Shown here one piece after another: positions 1 through 6,250 of a stretch of DNA of 12,035 bases. The notes under the pieces were generated by a model. It saw only the letters and a list, made by a program, of their open reading frames with translations. It was not told where the DNA came from and did not search any database. The stretch is taken from the NCBI GenBank assembly GCA_041547565.1, contig JBFEUI010000089.1, positions 1 through 12,035 on the forward strand, read 5' to 3'. The DNA is from JBFEUI01 sp041547565 (GTDB taxonomy: Bacteria > Pseudomonadota > Gammaproteobacteria > Thiohalomonadales > Thiohalomonadaceae). Numbering within the stretch: position 1 is the first letter of the stretch; every line of letters starts with the position of its first letter. The position numbers and the translations under genes are program-made.

Positions 1-60
1 ATCGATGCAAAGTACCGTGAGGAGTACAGCGGGCAGATCGATCGACGCAAGCACCCCTGA
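1..60 (+). CDS. Possible C-terminal fragment of a plus-strand gene (partial)
   Basis: Frame 1 is open from the left edge to a TGA at 58-60 and gives a hydrophilic, charged tail ending in IDRRKHP. It reads like a genuine protein C-terminus, with acidic and basic residues mixed and no odd codons. Nineteen residues are too few to name a family. The opposite strand is also open across 1-159 and gives a hydrophobic reading there, so which strand is coding is unresolved. If real, the gene is convergent with the small membrane-protein gene at 160-294, and no intrinsic terminator is visible between them. Confidence 0.3.
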   Translation: MDAKYREEYSGQIDRRKHP

Positions 61-159
61 GATGTCAGCCAGGCGCACTCGGTCAGGTCGTGCCGGGAGC
101 AATGCGGGATATGCCCTTGTGGCGCTCGCCGGTTGCCCTGTCAACGCCGGCAGACCCGA

Positions 160-294
160 TCACAACTGGCCGAACAGGGCACGCGCAATCAACTCAAGAC
201 CGCCGAAGACAAACAGCACAAAATAGAGATAAAGGAAGATCAGGAACTTCTCACCACCGCTAAGTGCGGCACCGTCTTTCTTCTGCTCAGCCAT
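160..294 (-). CDS. Small single-helix membrane protein, 44 aa, unknown function
   Basis: The product is 44 residues: a short charged head (MAEQKKDGAALSGGEK), one strongly hydrophobic aromatic-rich helix at about residues 17-38 (FLIFLYLYFVLFVF then GGLELIA), and the tail RALFGQL. This is the shape of a small inner-membrane protein with its N-terminus probably in the cytoplasm. Two ATGs lie in tandem at 295-297 and 292-294. The second is chosen because the purine-rich GGGGGT lies about 6 nt before it; the other start would add only one Met. A good sigma70-type promoter sits 30-60 bp upstream. I do not recognise a family. Its size, helix, promoter and ribosome site argue that it is real; the lack of visible homology is the main doubt. 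Confidence 0.6.
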   Translation of the reverse strand: MAEQKKDGAALSGGEKFLIFLYLYFVLFVFGGLELIARALFGQL

Positions 295-326
295 CATCTT
301 ACCCCCCACACGCCGCATTCAAATTA

Positions 327-355
327 AGTATAGCAAGCATATTACCGTTTGCTAA
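327..355 (-). promoter_or_regulatory. Sigma70-type promoter for the 44-aa membrane protein
   Basis: On the minus strand, -35 TTAGCA (350-355) and -10 TATACT (327-332) are separated by exactly 17 bp. The -10 matches consensus at 5 of 6 positions and the -35 at 4 of 6. Transcription would start near 320, giving a leader of about 25 nt. Confidence 0.5.
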
Positions 356-366
356 TATTCCAGAAA

Positions 367-546
367 TCACCCCTGGCAGTTTCCCTGGTGCTGTTGCATC
401 AAAGAGAGTTTGCTCGTCAGGTGTTCGATAATTCTCCGGTAGATGCGGCTGGCTTCCCTTGAACTGCGGTTATCCGGCTGTGCGTTGACCTTTGCCAGTT
501 GTTGCCGTGCAAACGCCAGATGCTCGATTACCCTTTCCCTGTTCAC
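367..546 (-). CDS. Small basic helical protein, 59 aa, unknown function
   Basis: The product is 59 residues from a GTG start, beginning VNRERVIEHLAFARQQLAKV and ending QQHQGNCQG. The start is chosen because AGGAG lies 7 nt upstream, a near-ideal Shine-Dalgarno. The sequence predicts two amphipathic helices (about residues 2-20 and 30-51) joined by a polar turn, with many Arg and Gln, no signal peptide and no membrane segment. A competing ATG frame across the same DNA is low in complexity and lacks a ribosome site, so I reject it. It follows the tRNA operon terminators and precedes the promoter of the 44-aa gene, so it may be its own unit. I do not recognise a family and assign no function. 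A single Cys near the C-terminus is visible. Confidence 0.6.
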   Translation of the reverse strand: MNRERVIEHLAFARQQLAKVNAQPDNRSSREASRIYRRIIEHLTSKLSLMQQHQGNCQG

Positions 547-590
547 CTGCTGACTCCTGTCTTGGCTGTGCCATCGTAGATTCTGAAAAT

Positions 591-620
591 AAAAAAAGGC
601 CGGCCGAGTTAGCTGCCAGC
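591..620 (-). terminator. Possible second intrinsic terminator or attenuator
   Basis: On the minus strand, stem GCTGGC (615-620) pairs with GCCGGC (599-604), including one G-U pair, around a 10-nt loop. One C and then seven T (591-597) follow. It lies 57 bp beyond the main tRNA terminator and 45 bp before the 59-aa gene. It could be a backup terminator or an attenuator in that gene's leader. Confidence 0.4.
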
Positions 621-626
621 GCTTGC

Positions 627-645
627 TGTGAACATTTTGTGAACA
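627..645. repeat. Direct repeat TGTGAACA x2, 11-bp period
   Basis: TGTGAACA occurs at 627-634 and again at 638-645 with TTT between. The copies are perfect and spaced by one helical turn, as in binding sites for tandem-binding regulators. The pair lies between two terminators and upstream of the 59-aa gene. Confidence 0.4.
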
Positions 646-676
646 CAGTATCCGTTATTATCTGTTTTTCGGACAT

Positions 677-704
677 AAAAAAGGGGCTACGTTTCCGTAA
701 CCCC
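677..704 (-). terminator. Intrinsic terminator of the tRNA-Ala/tRNA-Glu unit
   Basis: On the minus strand, stem GGGGTTACG (696-704) pairs over 9 bp with CGTAGCCCC (683-691), with one G-U pair, around a GAAA loop. Six T follow directly (677-682). It starts 10 nt past the tRNA-Glu CCA end, so it closes the tRNA transcript. Confidence 0.88.
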
Positions 705-713
705 TTGTTTTAT

Positions 714-789
714 TGGCGTCCCCTAGGGGAGTCGAACCCCTGTCGCCGCCGTGAAAGGGCGGTGTCCTAGGCCTCTAGACGAAGGGGAC
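714..789 (-). tRNA. tRNA-Glu (anticodon TTC)
   Basis: Read on the minus strand, the gene is a 76-nt cloverleaf with an encoded CCA end (714-716). The acceptor starts GTCCCCTTCG and closes on GGGGAC. The anticodon arm reads CCGCCCTTTCACGGCGG with anticodon TTC, and the T-arm contains GGTTCGA. It is nearly identical to E. coli tRNA-Glu, including the U-C-U-A-G D-arm. It reads Glu GAA and GAG codons and is also the substrate for tetrapyrrole synthesis. It lies 62 nt downstream of tRNA-Ala, and the GluRS and GlnRS genes are upstream on the same strand. Confidence 0.98.
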
Positions 790-815
790 AAAACCTTCTT
801 GTTTCAGGCGCCGGC

Positions 816-824
816 ATTATATCA
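816..824 (-). promoter_or_regulatory. Extended -10 promoter in front of tRNA-Glu
   Basis: The spacer between the two tRNAs contains TGATATAAT on the minus strand, a perfect extended -10 (TG at 823-824, TATAAT at 816-821). No good -35 is visible, as is usual for extended -10 promoters. The start would fall about 20 nt before the mature tRNA, giving tRNA-Glu a private promoter besides read-through from tRNA-Ala. Confidence 0.5.
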
Positions 825-851
825 GAACTCGTACCGAACACCAGTCTAATT

Positions 852-927
<76 letters not shown>

Positions 928-941
928 GAAAGAAGCTGCGT

Positions 942-969
942 ATTTTAGTGAAGCGGCGGGCATTGTCAA
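942..969 (-). promoter_or_regulatory. Strong sigma70 promoter of the tRNA-Ala/tRNA-Glu unit
   Basis: On the minus strand, a perfect -35 TTGACA (964-969) and -10 TAAAAT (942-947) are separated by 16 bp. The start would be near 935, a few bases before the tRNA-Ala 5' end at 927. The tRNAs are thus not dependent on transcription from glnS. Confidence 0.8.
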
Positions 970-1040
970 CCCTGAAGCCGCGATTTGTTTGAGTTTTTTC
1001 ACCTTGCAGACAACGCAATGCAAGCGGCCACAGGTGCGGC

Positions 1041-2732
1041 CTAGCCGCCCTTCTTTTCAATCTTTGCCCAGGAGTCCCTCAGGGTGACCGTACGGTTGAA
1101 AACCGCCATTTCATGACTGTTATCCGGGTCGACGGTGAAGTAGCCTTGACGCTCGAACTGGAAGGTTTCACCGGGTGTGGCCTCGGCCAGGCTCGGCTCC
1201 AGGAAACAGTGGGTCAGCGTCAGCAGCGAATCGGGGTTAAGGTTGTCGGTATAGCTGCTCCCCTGTTCCACCCTGTCGGGATTAGGCGTGGCGAACAGGC
1301 GATCGTAGAGACGCACCTCGGCGGCCAGCGCATGTTCGGCAGAGACCCAGTGGATAACGCCCTTGACCTTGCGCCCCTCGGGATTCTTGCCAAGCGTGGC
1401 TGCATCATAGCTGCAGCGCAGCTCGATGATCTCGCCCTGCTCATTCTTGATCACCGCATCACAACGGATGACATAGGCCCCCCGCAGGCGCACCTCGCCA
1501 CCGCTGACCAGGCGCTTGAACTTCTTGTTGGGGGCCACTTCCATGAAGTCATCCCGCTCGATATAGACGGTACGGCTGAAGGGTATGGTGCGCTTTCCGA
1601 ACGCCTCATCCTGCGGGTGGTTGGCGACGCTCAGCTGCTCCACCTGCCCTTCCGGGTAGTTCTCGATCACCACCTTGAGCGGGTGGAGCACCGCCATGCG
1701 GCGTGGCGCATTGACGTTGAGGTCTTCGCGGATACAGTTCTCCAGCACCCCCATCTCGACGATGTTATCGGACTTGGTGACCCCGATACGCTCACAGAAA
1801 TCGCGGATGGAAGCCGGGGTGAAGCCGCGGCGGCGCAAGCCGGCGACAGTCGGCATGCGCGGGTCGTCCCATCCCTCCACGTGCCCCTCCTCCACCAGCT
1901 GCGTCAGCTTGCGCTTGCTCATCACGGTGTATTCGAGATTCAGGCGCGAGAACTCGATCTGCTGCGGGTGGCAGTCGATACTGATGTTGTCGAGCACCCA
2001 GTCGTAGAGCGGTCGGTGGTCCTCAAACTCCAGGGTGCAGAGCGAGTGGGTGATCCCCTCCAGGGCATCCGAGATGGGATGGGTGTAGTCGTACATCGGG
2101 TAGAGGCACCACTCGGAACCGGTCTGATGATGAATCACGCCGTGGCGGATACGATACAGCGTCGGGTCGCGCAGGTTTATATTGGGCGAGGCCATGTCGA
2201 TCTTGGCCCGCAGCACCTTGGCCCCATCGGGGAACTCGCCGGCACGCATGCGCCGGAACAGATCGAGATTCTCCTCCACCGTCCGTTCGCGATACGGGCT
2301 GTTGCGGCCCGGCTCGGTCAGGGTGCCACGATACTCGCGCATCTCGTCGGCCGTCTGGTCGCAGACATAGGCCTTGCCCTTTTCGATCAGCTCGACGGCA
2401 AAGCCGTAGAGTTGCTCGAAATAGTTCGAGGCGTAGTAGAGCCGGTCATCCCAGTCAAAACCGAGCCAGCGCACATCGGCCTGAATCGACTCGACAAACT
2501 CGATATTCTCCTTGTGCGGATTGGTATCATCGAAGCGCAGGTTGCAGGTGCCGCGGTAGTCCCGCGCGATACCGAAATTCAGGCAAATCGACTTGGCATG
2601 CCCGATATGAAGATAGCCGTTGGGCTCGGGTGGAAAACGGGTGGCCACCCGGCCGCCGTTCTTGCCCGCCGCCAGATCATCGTCGATGATGTGGCGGATG
2701 AAGTTGGTCGGTGTTTTGACTTCGTCGTTCAT
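1041..2732 (-). CDS. glnS: Glutaminyl-tRNA synthetase (GlnRS)
   Basis: This cytoplasmic class I synthetase joins glutamine to tRNA-Gln using ATP. The 563-residue length fits the family (E. coli 554). Visible motifs are the N-terminal TNFIRHIIDDDL, the HIGH signature at residues 42-45 in FPPEPNGYLHIGHAKS, and the KMSKS-type VMSKR at 270-274. By alignment with E. coli, Tyr214 (in PMYDYTH) and Cys232 (in HSLCTLEF) correspond to Tyr211 and Cys229, which help select glutamine over glutamate. The C-terminal anticodon-binding beta-barrels are present and the end KIEKKGG is intact. The start matches the usual GlnRS N-terminus, though the ribosome site is weak (AGGGA lies about 15 nt upstream). The gene follows gltX by 62 nt, probably in one transcript. 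No clear intrinsic terminator separates it from the tRNA-Ala promoter. Confidence 0.97.
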   Translation of the reverse strand: MNDEVKTPTNFIRHIIDDDLAAGKNGGRVATRFPPEPNGYLHIGHAKSICLNFGIARDYRGTCNLRFDDTNPHKENIEFVESIQADVRWLGFDWDDRLYYASNYFEQLYGFAVELIEKGKAYVCDQTADEMREYRGTLTEPGRNSPYRERTVEENLDLFRRMRAGEFPDGAKVLRAKIDMASPNINLRDPTLYRIRHGVIHHQTGSEWCLYPMYDYTHPISDALEGITHSLCTLEFEDHRPLYDWVLDNISIDCHPQQIEFSRLNLEYTVMSKRKLTQLVEEGHVEGWDDPRMPTVAGLRRRGFTPASIRDFCERIGVTKSDNIVEMGVLENCIREDLNVNAPRRMAVLHPLKVVIENYPEGQVEQLSVANHPQDEAFGKRTIPFSRTVYIERDDFMEVAPNKKFKRLVSGGEVRLRGAYVIRCDAVIKNEQGEIIELRCSYDAATLGKNPEGRKVKGVIHWVSAEHALAAEVRLYDRLFATPNPDRVEQGSSYTDNLNPDSLLTLTHCFLEPSLAEATPGETFQFERQGYFTVDPDNSHEMAVFNRTVTLRDSWAKIEKKGG

Positions 2733-2794
2733 ATTGAATCTGTCTTTTCCCTGCCAGTACGGTCGTTGGTCGGACCGAACCCTCTAATTCGATA

Positions 2795-4195
2795 TTATTG
2801 GCTTTTCTGGATGTACTCGAGAGCCATGCCGATACGCCGCAAACACGCCTCCCTGCCCACGAGGAAGAGCGTCAGGTCCAGATCGGGTGATGGTGCACCA
2901 CCGGTCACGGCCACGCGCAACGGCATTGCCACCTTGCCGAAACCGACCTCCAGTTCATCCACCACCGACTTGACCGCCCCGTGCAGCGCCTCGCGGGACC
3001 ACTCCTCCTGCTCACTGAGCACCATGCGCATGCGCTCCAGCGGCTCCAGCGCCGCGGGCTTGAGGCTCTTGTTCGCCGCCTTCTCATCAAAGTTGTCAAA
3101 GTCTTTGTAATAGAAGGTACAGATGGCGGCCAGTTCGGACAGCGTCTTGGCCCGTTCCTGCTGGGCCTTGACCACCTCCAGCAGTTCCGGGCCGGTGGTG
3201 GGATCGATACCCAGATCACCCAGGTGGACGCTGAGCATATGCGCGATGCGCGCCGGATCGTCGTTTTTGATGTAGTGCTGGTTGAGCCACAGCAGCTTGT
3301 CGGTATTGAAGCTGGAGGCGGCCTTGTTGACATCCTCGATGTCGAACAGCTTGATCATCTCATCGATGGAGAAGATCTCCTGGTCCTCATACGACCAGCC
3401 CAGGCGCACCAGGTAGTTGAGCAACGCCTCCGGCAGCACGCCCTGCTCGTAGTACTGCATCACACTCACTGCGCCGTGGCGCTTGGACAGGCGCGCGCCG
3501 TCATCGCCCAGGATCATCGGCAGGTGCGCATAGCGCGGCGGCTCCTTGCCCATCGCCTTCAACAGGTTAATCTGGCGCGGGGTGTTATTGAGGTGGTCAT
3601 CGCCGCGTATAACGTGGGTAATGCCCATGTCATCGTCATCCACCACCACCGTCAGGTTGTAGGTGGGCGAACCGTCGGTGCGCTTGATGATCAGGTCATC
3701 CAACTCGGTATTCTGGAACACCACCTTGCCGCGCACCATGTCATCCACGACGACCACGCCCTCCTGCGGGTTGCGGAAGCGGATCACGTGGGGCTCGTTC
3801 GGGTCGACATGCTGGTGGCGACAGTGACCGTCGTAGCGCGGCTTCTCCTTGCGCTTCATCTGCGCCTCGCGCAGCTCATCGAGACGCTCACGTGAGCAGT
3901 TGCAGCGGTAGGCCAGTCCCTTGTCCATCAGCTGCTGGATGACCTCTTCGTAACGGTCGAAGCGCTGGGTCTGGTAGAAGGGCCCCTCATCGTACTCCAG
4001 CCCCAGCCAGGTCATCCCCTCCAGGATGGCGTTGACCGACTCGGCCGTGGAGCGTTCCAGGTCGGTGTCCTCGATGCGCAGTACGAAGCGACCACCGTGC
4101 TTGCGGGCATAGAGCCAGGAAAAGAGTGCGGTGCGGGCCCCCCCCACATGGAGGTAACCGGTCGGGCTGGGGGCGAAACGGGTTTTAATGGTCAT
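2795..4195 (-). CDS. gltX: Glutamyl-tRNA synthetase (GluRS)
   Basis: This cytoplasmic class I synthetase charges tRNA-Glu with glutamate; Glu-tRNA also feeds haem synthesis. It has 466 residues, the usual bacterial length (E. coli 471). The HIGH-like motif is HVGG at residues 16-19 in FAPSPTGYLHVGGARTA, and the KMSKS-like motif is LSKRH at 236-240. The zinc-binding set Cys98, Cys100, Cys125 and His127 (CNC ... CRHQH) keeps the E. coli numbering, so this is the zinc form of gammaproteobacteria. The C-terminal helical anticodon-binding domain (about 320-466) is complete. The ATG start gives the standard MTIKTRFAPSPTG N-terminus. With glnS also present, this enzyme probably needs to charge only tRNA-Glu, but discrimination cannot be read from sequence alone. 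It diverges from the efflux operon. Confidence 0.97.
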   Translation of the reverse strand: MTIKTRFAPSPTGYLHVGGARTALFSWLYARKHGGRFVLRIEDTDLERSTAESVNAILEGMTWLGLEYDEGPFYQTQRFDRYEEVIQQLMDKGLAYRCNCSRERLDELREAQMKRKEKPRYDGHCRHQHVDPNEPHVIRFRNPQEGVVVVDDMVRGKVVFQNTELDDLIIKRTDGSPTYNLTVVVDDDDMGITHVIRGDDHLNNTPRQINLLKAMGKEPPRYAHLPMILGDDGARLSKRHGAVSVMQYYEQGVLPEALLNYLVRLGWSYEDQEIFSIDEMIKLFDIEDVNKAASSFNTDKLLWLNQHYIKNDDPARIAHMLSVHLGDLGIDPTTGPELLEVVKAQQERAKTLSELAAICTFYYKDFDNFDEKAANKSLKPAALEPLERMRMVLSEQEEWSREALHGAVKSVVDELEVGFGKVAMPLRVAVTGGAPSPDLDLTLFLVGREACLRRIGMALEYIQKSQ

Positions 4196-4237
4196 GCGTC
4201 AACGGGCCTTGAATTCAGGGTATTCACAAAACGTGCA

Positions 4238-4243
4238 AGTATA
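4238..4243 (-). promoter_or_regulatory. Probable -10 element for gltX
   Basis: TATACT lies on the minus strand about 43 bp before the gltX start codon, a reasonable -10. The bases 16-18 bp upstream (around TTACTC) resemble a -35 only poorly. It is the best candidate in the 172-bp divergent gap. Confidence 0.35.
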
Positions 4244-4328
4244 CCCCATGATTAAGGGATGAGTAACGAGTGACCGGGCGGCAGCGTGCATAACAGGATT
4301 TTACGAATATAAACATCCATTACATTTG

Positions 4329-4346
4329 TATACTGTTACCAGTAAC
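4329..4346 (+). promoter_or_regulatory. -10 element with overlapping palindrome upstream of the efflux operon
   Basis: A -10-like TATACT (4329-4334) is followed directly by the palindrome GTTAC-CA-GTAAC (4335-4346), which would cover the transcription start. No good -35 is present (AATATA at the expected place). A palindrome on the start point is a classic repressor position, so this is a candidate operator for a local regulator, inferred from position only. A related GTAAC also occurs at 4263-4267. Confidence 0.35.
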
Positions 4347-4367
4347 CGCAACCCAGGCAGGCTATCC

Positions 4368-5558
4368 ATGACACGCCTCTCCCGCTTCACGTTGTTTGCA
4401 CTGATACTCCTGCTGGCCGCCGGCCTCACCGCACTGCTGTCAATGGGCGAAAAAGCCACCGAGAAGCCCCGCTACAGCCTTGGCAAAATCAGTCACGGCG
4501 AATTGAAAGCCGAGGTCTCGGCCACCGGCACCCTCAGTCCCGTCATTACGGTGCAGGTCGGTAGCCAGGTCTCCGGTACCATTCAACACCTGTATGCCGA
4601 CTTCAACAGGCGGGTATCAAAGGGCCAGGTGATCGCCCAGATCGATCCGGCCATCCTCAAGGCCAAGCTGGCCGAGGCGCAGGCCAACGTGCAGAGCAGC
4701 GAGGCGGCGCGCGACAAGGCCTGGGTGGAGGTGCAGGAGACAAAAAGCACCCTGACCCGCATCACCGGCCTGTTCAACAAAAAACTGGCCTCCGACAGCC
4801 AGCTCGACGAGGCGCGTTTCAGCCACGAGGCGGCTCTGGTCGAACACCGGGTCAAAGAGGCCGCCGTAAGCCAGGCACGTGCTGCCCAGCAGCGCGAGGC
4901 GGTGAACCTTGCCAATACCACCATCTATGCACCGATAGACGGTGTCGTGATCTCGCGCGATGTCGATGTCGGCCAGACCGTCGCCGCCAGCCTGCAGGCC
5001 CCGACCCTGTTTACCATTGCCCAGGACCTGGCCAGCATGCAGATCGAAACCGACGTGGATGAAGCCTTCATCGGCATGGTCAAGGCGGGGCAGCCGGTCA
5101 GCTTTAGCGTCTTCGCCTACCCGGAGCGGCGCTTCTCGGGCACGGTCTCCCAGGTACGGCTGCAACCGAAGGTGGAGGCCGGTGTGGTCAAGTACAACTG
5201 CATTATTTACGTCGAGAACCCGGACCTGGCCCTCAAACCCGGGATGACCGCCACCGTGGCGATCGAGGTGGCGCGCCGCCAGGGCATACTCAAGGTTCCC
5301 AACGCGGCACTGCGATTTGTACCCGACTGGCCGCAGGAGCGCCTTAACGCGATTCGTACCCGACTGAACAGGGATGAAGCGTTCCTCTGGCTGCTGCGCG
5401 ACGGTGAGGCCGTGCCGCTAAAAGTCAGGACAGGTATCGCCGGTGAGCGCGAAACCGAGATTATCGCGGAAGAAGTGCAGCAGGGGATGACTATCATGTT
5501 GCCACCACGGCGTCAGGAGACAACCAGGCAACGGCGCTTTGGCCTGAGCCTGTTCTGA
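4368..5558 (+). CDS. MacA-type periplasmic adaptor subunit of an ABC efflux system
   Basis: This is a membrane-fusion protein of the HlyD/MacA family, which links an inner-membrane ABC permease to an outer-membrane channel. It has 396 residues from the ATG at 4368. A longer reading from a TTG at 4326 is rejected because it would start upstream of the predicted -10 (4329-4334) and has no ribosome site; an AGGCAGG lies before the chosen ATG. Residues 8-25 form an N-terminal membrane anchor. The two lipoyl half-motifs are at about 60-95 (VSGTIQHLYADFNRRVSKGQ) and 186-218 (YAPIDGVVISRDVDVGQTV), separated by an alanine-rich coiled-coil hairpin at about 96-182. Beta-barrel and membrane-proximal domains follow. 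It is the first of three genes, ending 5 nt before the ATPase start. The substrate is unknown; macrolides, peptides, lipids or siderophores are all precedents in this family. Confidence 0.93.
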   Translation: MTRLSRFTLFALILLLAAGLTALLSMGEKATEKPRYSLGKISHGELKAEVSATGTLSPVITVQVGSQVSGTIQHLYADFNRRVSKGQVIAQIDPAILKAKLAEAQANVQSSEAARDKAWVEVQETKSTLTRITGLFNKKLASDSQLDEARFSHEAALVEHRVKEAAVSQARAAQQREAVNLANTTIYAPIDGVVISRDVDVGQTVAASLQAPTLFTIAQDLASMQIETDVDEAFIGMVKAGQPVSFSVFAYPERRFSGTVSQVRLQPKVEAGVVKYNCIIYVENPDLALKPGMTATVAIEVARRQGILKVPNAALRFVPDWPQERLNAIRTRLNRDEAFLWLLRDGEAVPLKVRTGIAGERETEIIAEEVQQGMTIMLPPRRQETTRQRRFGLSLF

Positions 5559-5563
5559 GCGCC

Positions 5564-6250
5564 GTGGCCGACTCTCCCATTATCCAGATCGAGGGCGTGC
5601 ACAAATACTACGCCATGGACGGGGTACAGGTGCATGCCCTGCGCGGCATCGACCTGACCGTCCGACAGGGCGAGTTTCTTGCCATCACGGGCCCCTCCGG
5701 CTCGGGCAAATCCACCCTGATGAACATCGTCGGCTGCCTGGATATCCCCGATACGGGGCGCTACCGGTTACACGGCCAGGACATGACGCACATGGATACC
5801 GATGCACTGGCCACCCTGCGCAACCGCGAGATTGGCTTCGTGTTTCAGAACTTCAACCTACTACCACGCACCAGTGCCGTTGAGAATGTCGAAACCCCGC
5901 TGATCTACGCCGGTATCGGCAAAAAGGAACGACGCCTGCGGGCCAGCGCCATCCTGCAGCGCATGGACCTTGCCGAACGGCTCAACCATCTGCCCAACCA
6001 GCTGTCCGGAGGACAACAGCAGCGTGTCGCCATCGCCCGGGCACTGGTCACCCAGCCCTCATTGCTGCTCGCCGACGAACCGACCGGGAACATGGACAGC
6101 CGCACCAGCCACGAGATCATGGACATTCTCGTACAGCTCAACCAGGAGGAGGGATTGACCGTTATCGTCATCACCCATGAAGCGGACATCGCCAATCGTG
6201 CCAGCCGCAGGCTCACCCTGCGTGACGGCAAGCTGGAGGCCGACCGATGA
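5564..6250 (+). CDS. MacB/LolD-type ABC transporter ATPase
   Basis: This cytoplasmic ATPase powers the adjoining permease. It has 228 residues, the usual size for the LolD/MacB/FtsE group. Visible motifs are Walker A GPSGSGKST (43-51), Q-loop Gln95 in FVFQNFNLL, signature LSGGQ (147-151), Walker B LLLADEP (167-173) with catalytic Glu172, a D-loop MDS after it, and switch His205 in VITHE. The sequence LADEPTGNMDS is typical of the MacB branch. A GTG start at 5564 is taken because it lies 5 nt after the adaptor stop and gives the full N-terminal strand; the ribosome site is weak, suggesting translational coupling. Its last codons overlap the permease start by 4 nt (ATGA). In E. coli MacB this domain is fused to the permease; here it is a separate protein, a common variant. 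Confidence 0.95.
   Translation: MADSPIIQIEGVHKYYAMDGVQVHALRGIDLTVRQGEFLAITGPSGSGKSTLMNIVGCLDIPDTGRYRLHGQDMTHMDTDALATLRNREIGFVFQNFNLLPRTSAVENVETPLIYAGIGKKERRLRASAILQRMDLAERLNHLPNQLSGGQQQRVAIARALVTQPSLLLADEPTGNMDSRTSHEIMDILVQLNQEEGLTVIVITHEADIANRASRRLTLRDGKLEADR

Noticed and set aside
5..327. Two overlapping plus-strand frames at the left edge
   Set aside because: They lie antisense to the 44-aa membrane protein and its promoter, with Ser/Thr/Arg-rich random-looking products and no ribosome site.
1004..1025. Hairpin CTTGCA/TGCAAG between glnS and tRNA-Ala as a glnS terminator
   Set aside because: No T-run follows it on the minus strand, so intrinsic termination is not supported.
1113..3110. 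Long plus-strand open frame of 665 codons
   Set aside because: It lies antisense to glnS and the end of gltX, both unmistakable, and crosses the gap between them. Its composition is that of a high-GC shadow frame.
2981..3895. Plus-strand open frame of 304 codons
   Set aside because: It is antisense to gltX, whose motifs and zinc ligands are intact, and its His/Leu/Val-rich product is typical of shadow translation.
4326..4367. Extended N-terminus of the efflux adaptor from a TTG
   Set aside because: The added 14 residues would start upstream of the predicted -10 and palindrome, and would bury the normal membrane anchor behind a polar segment.
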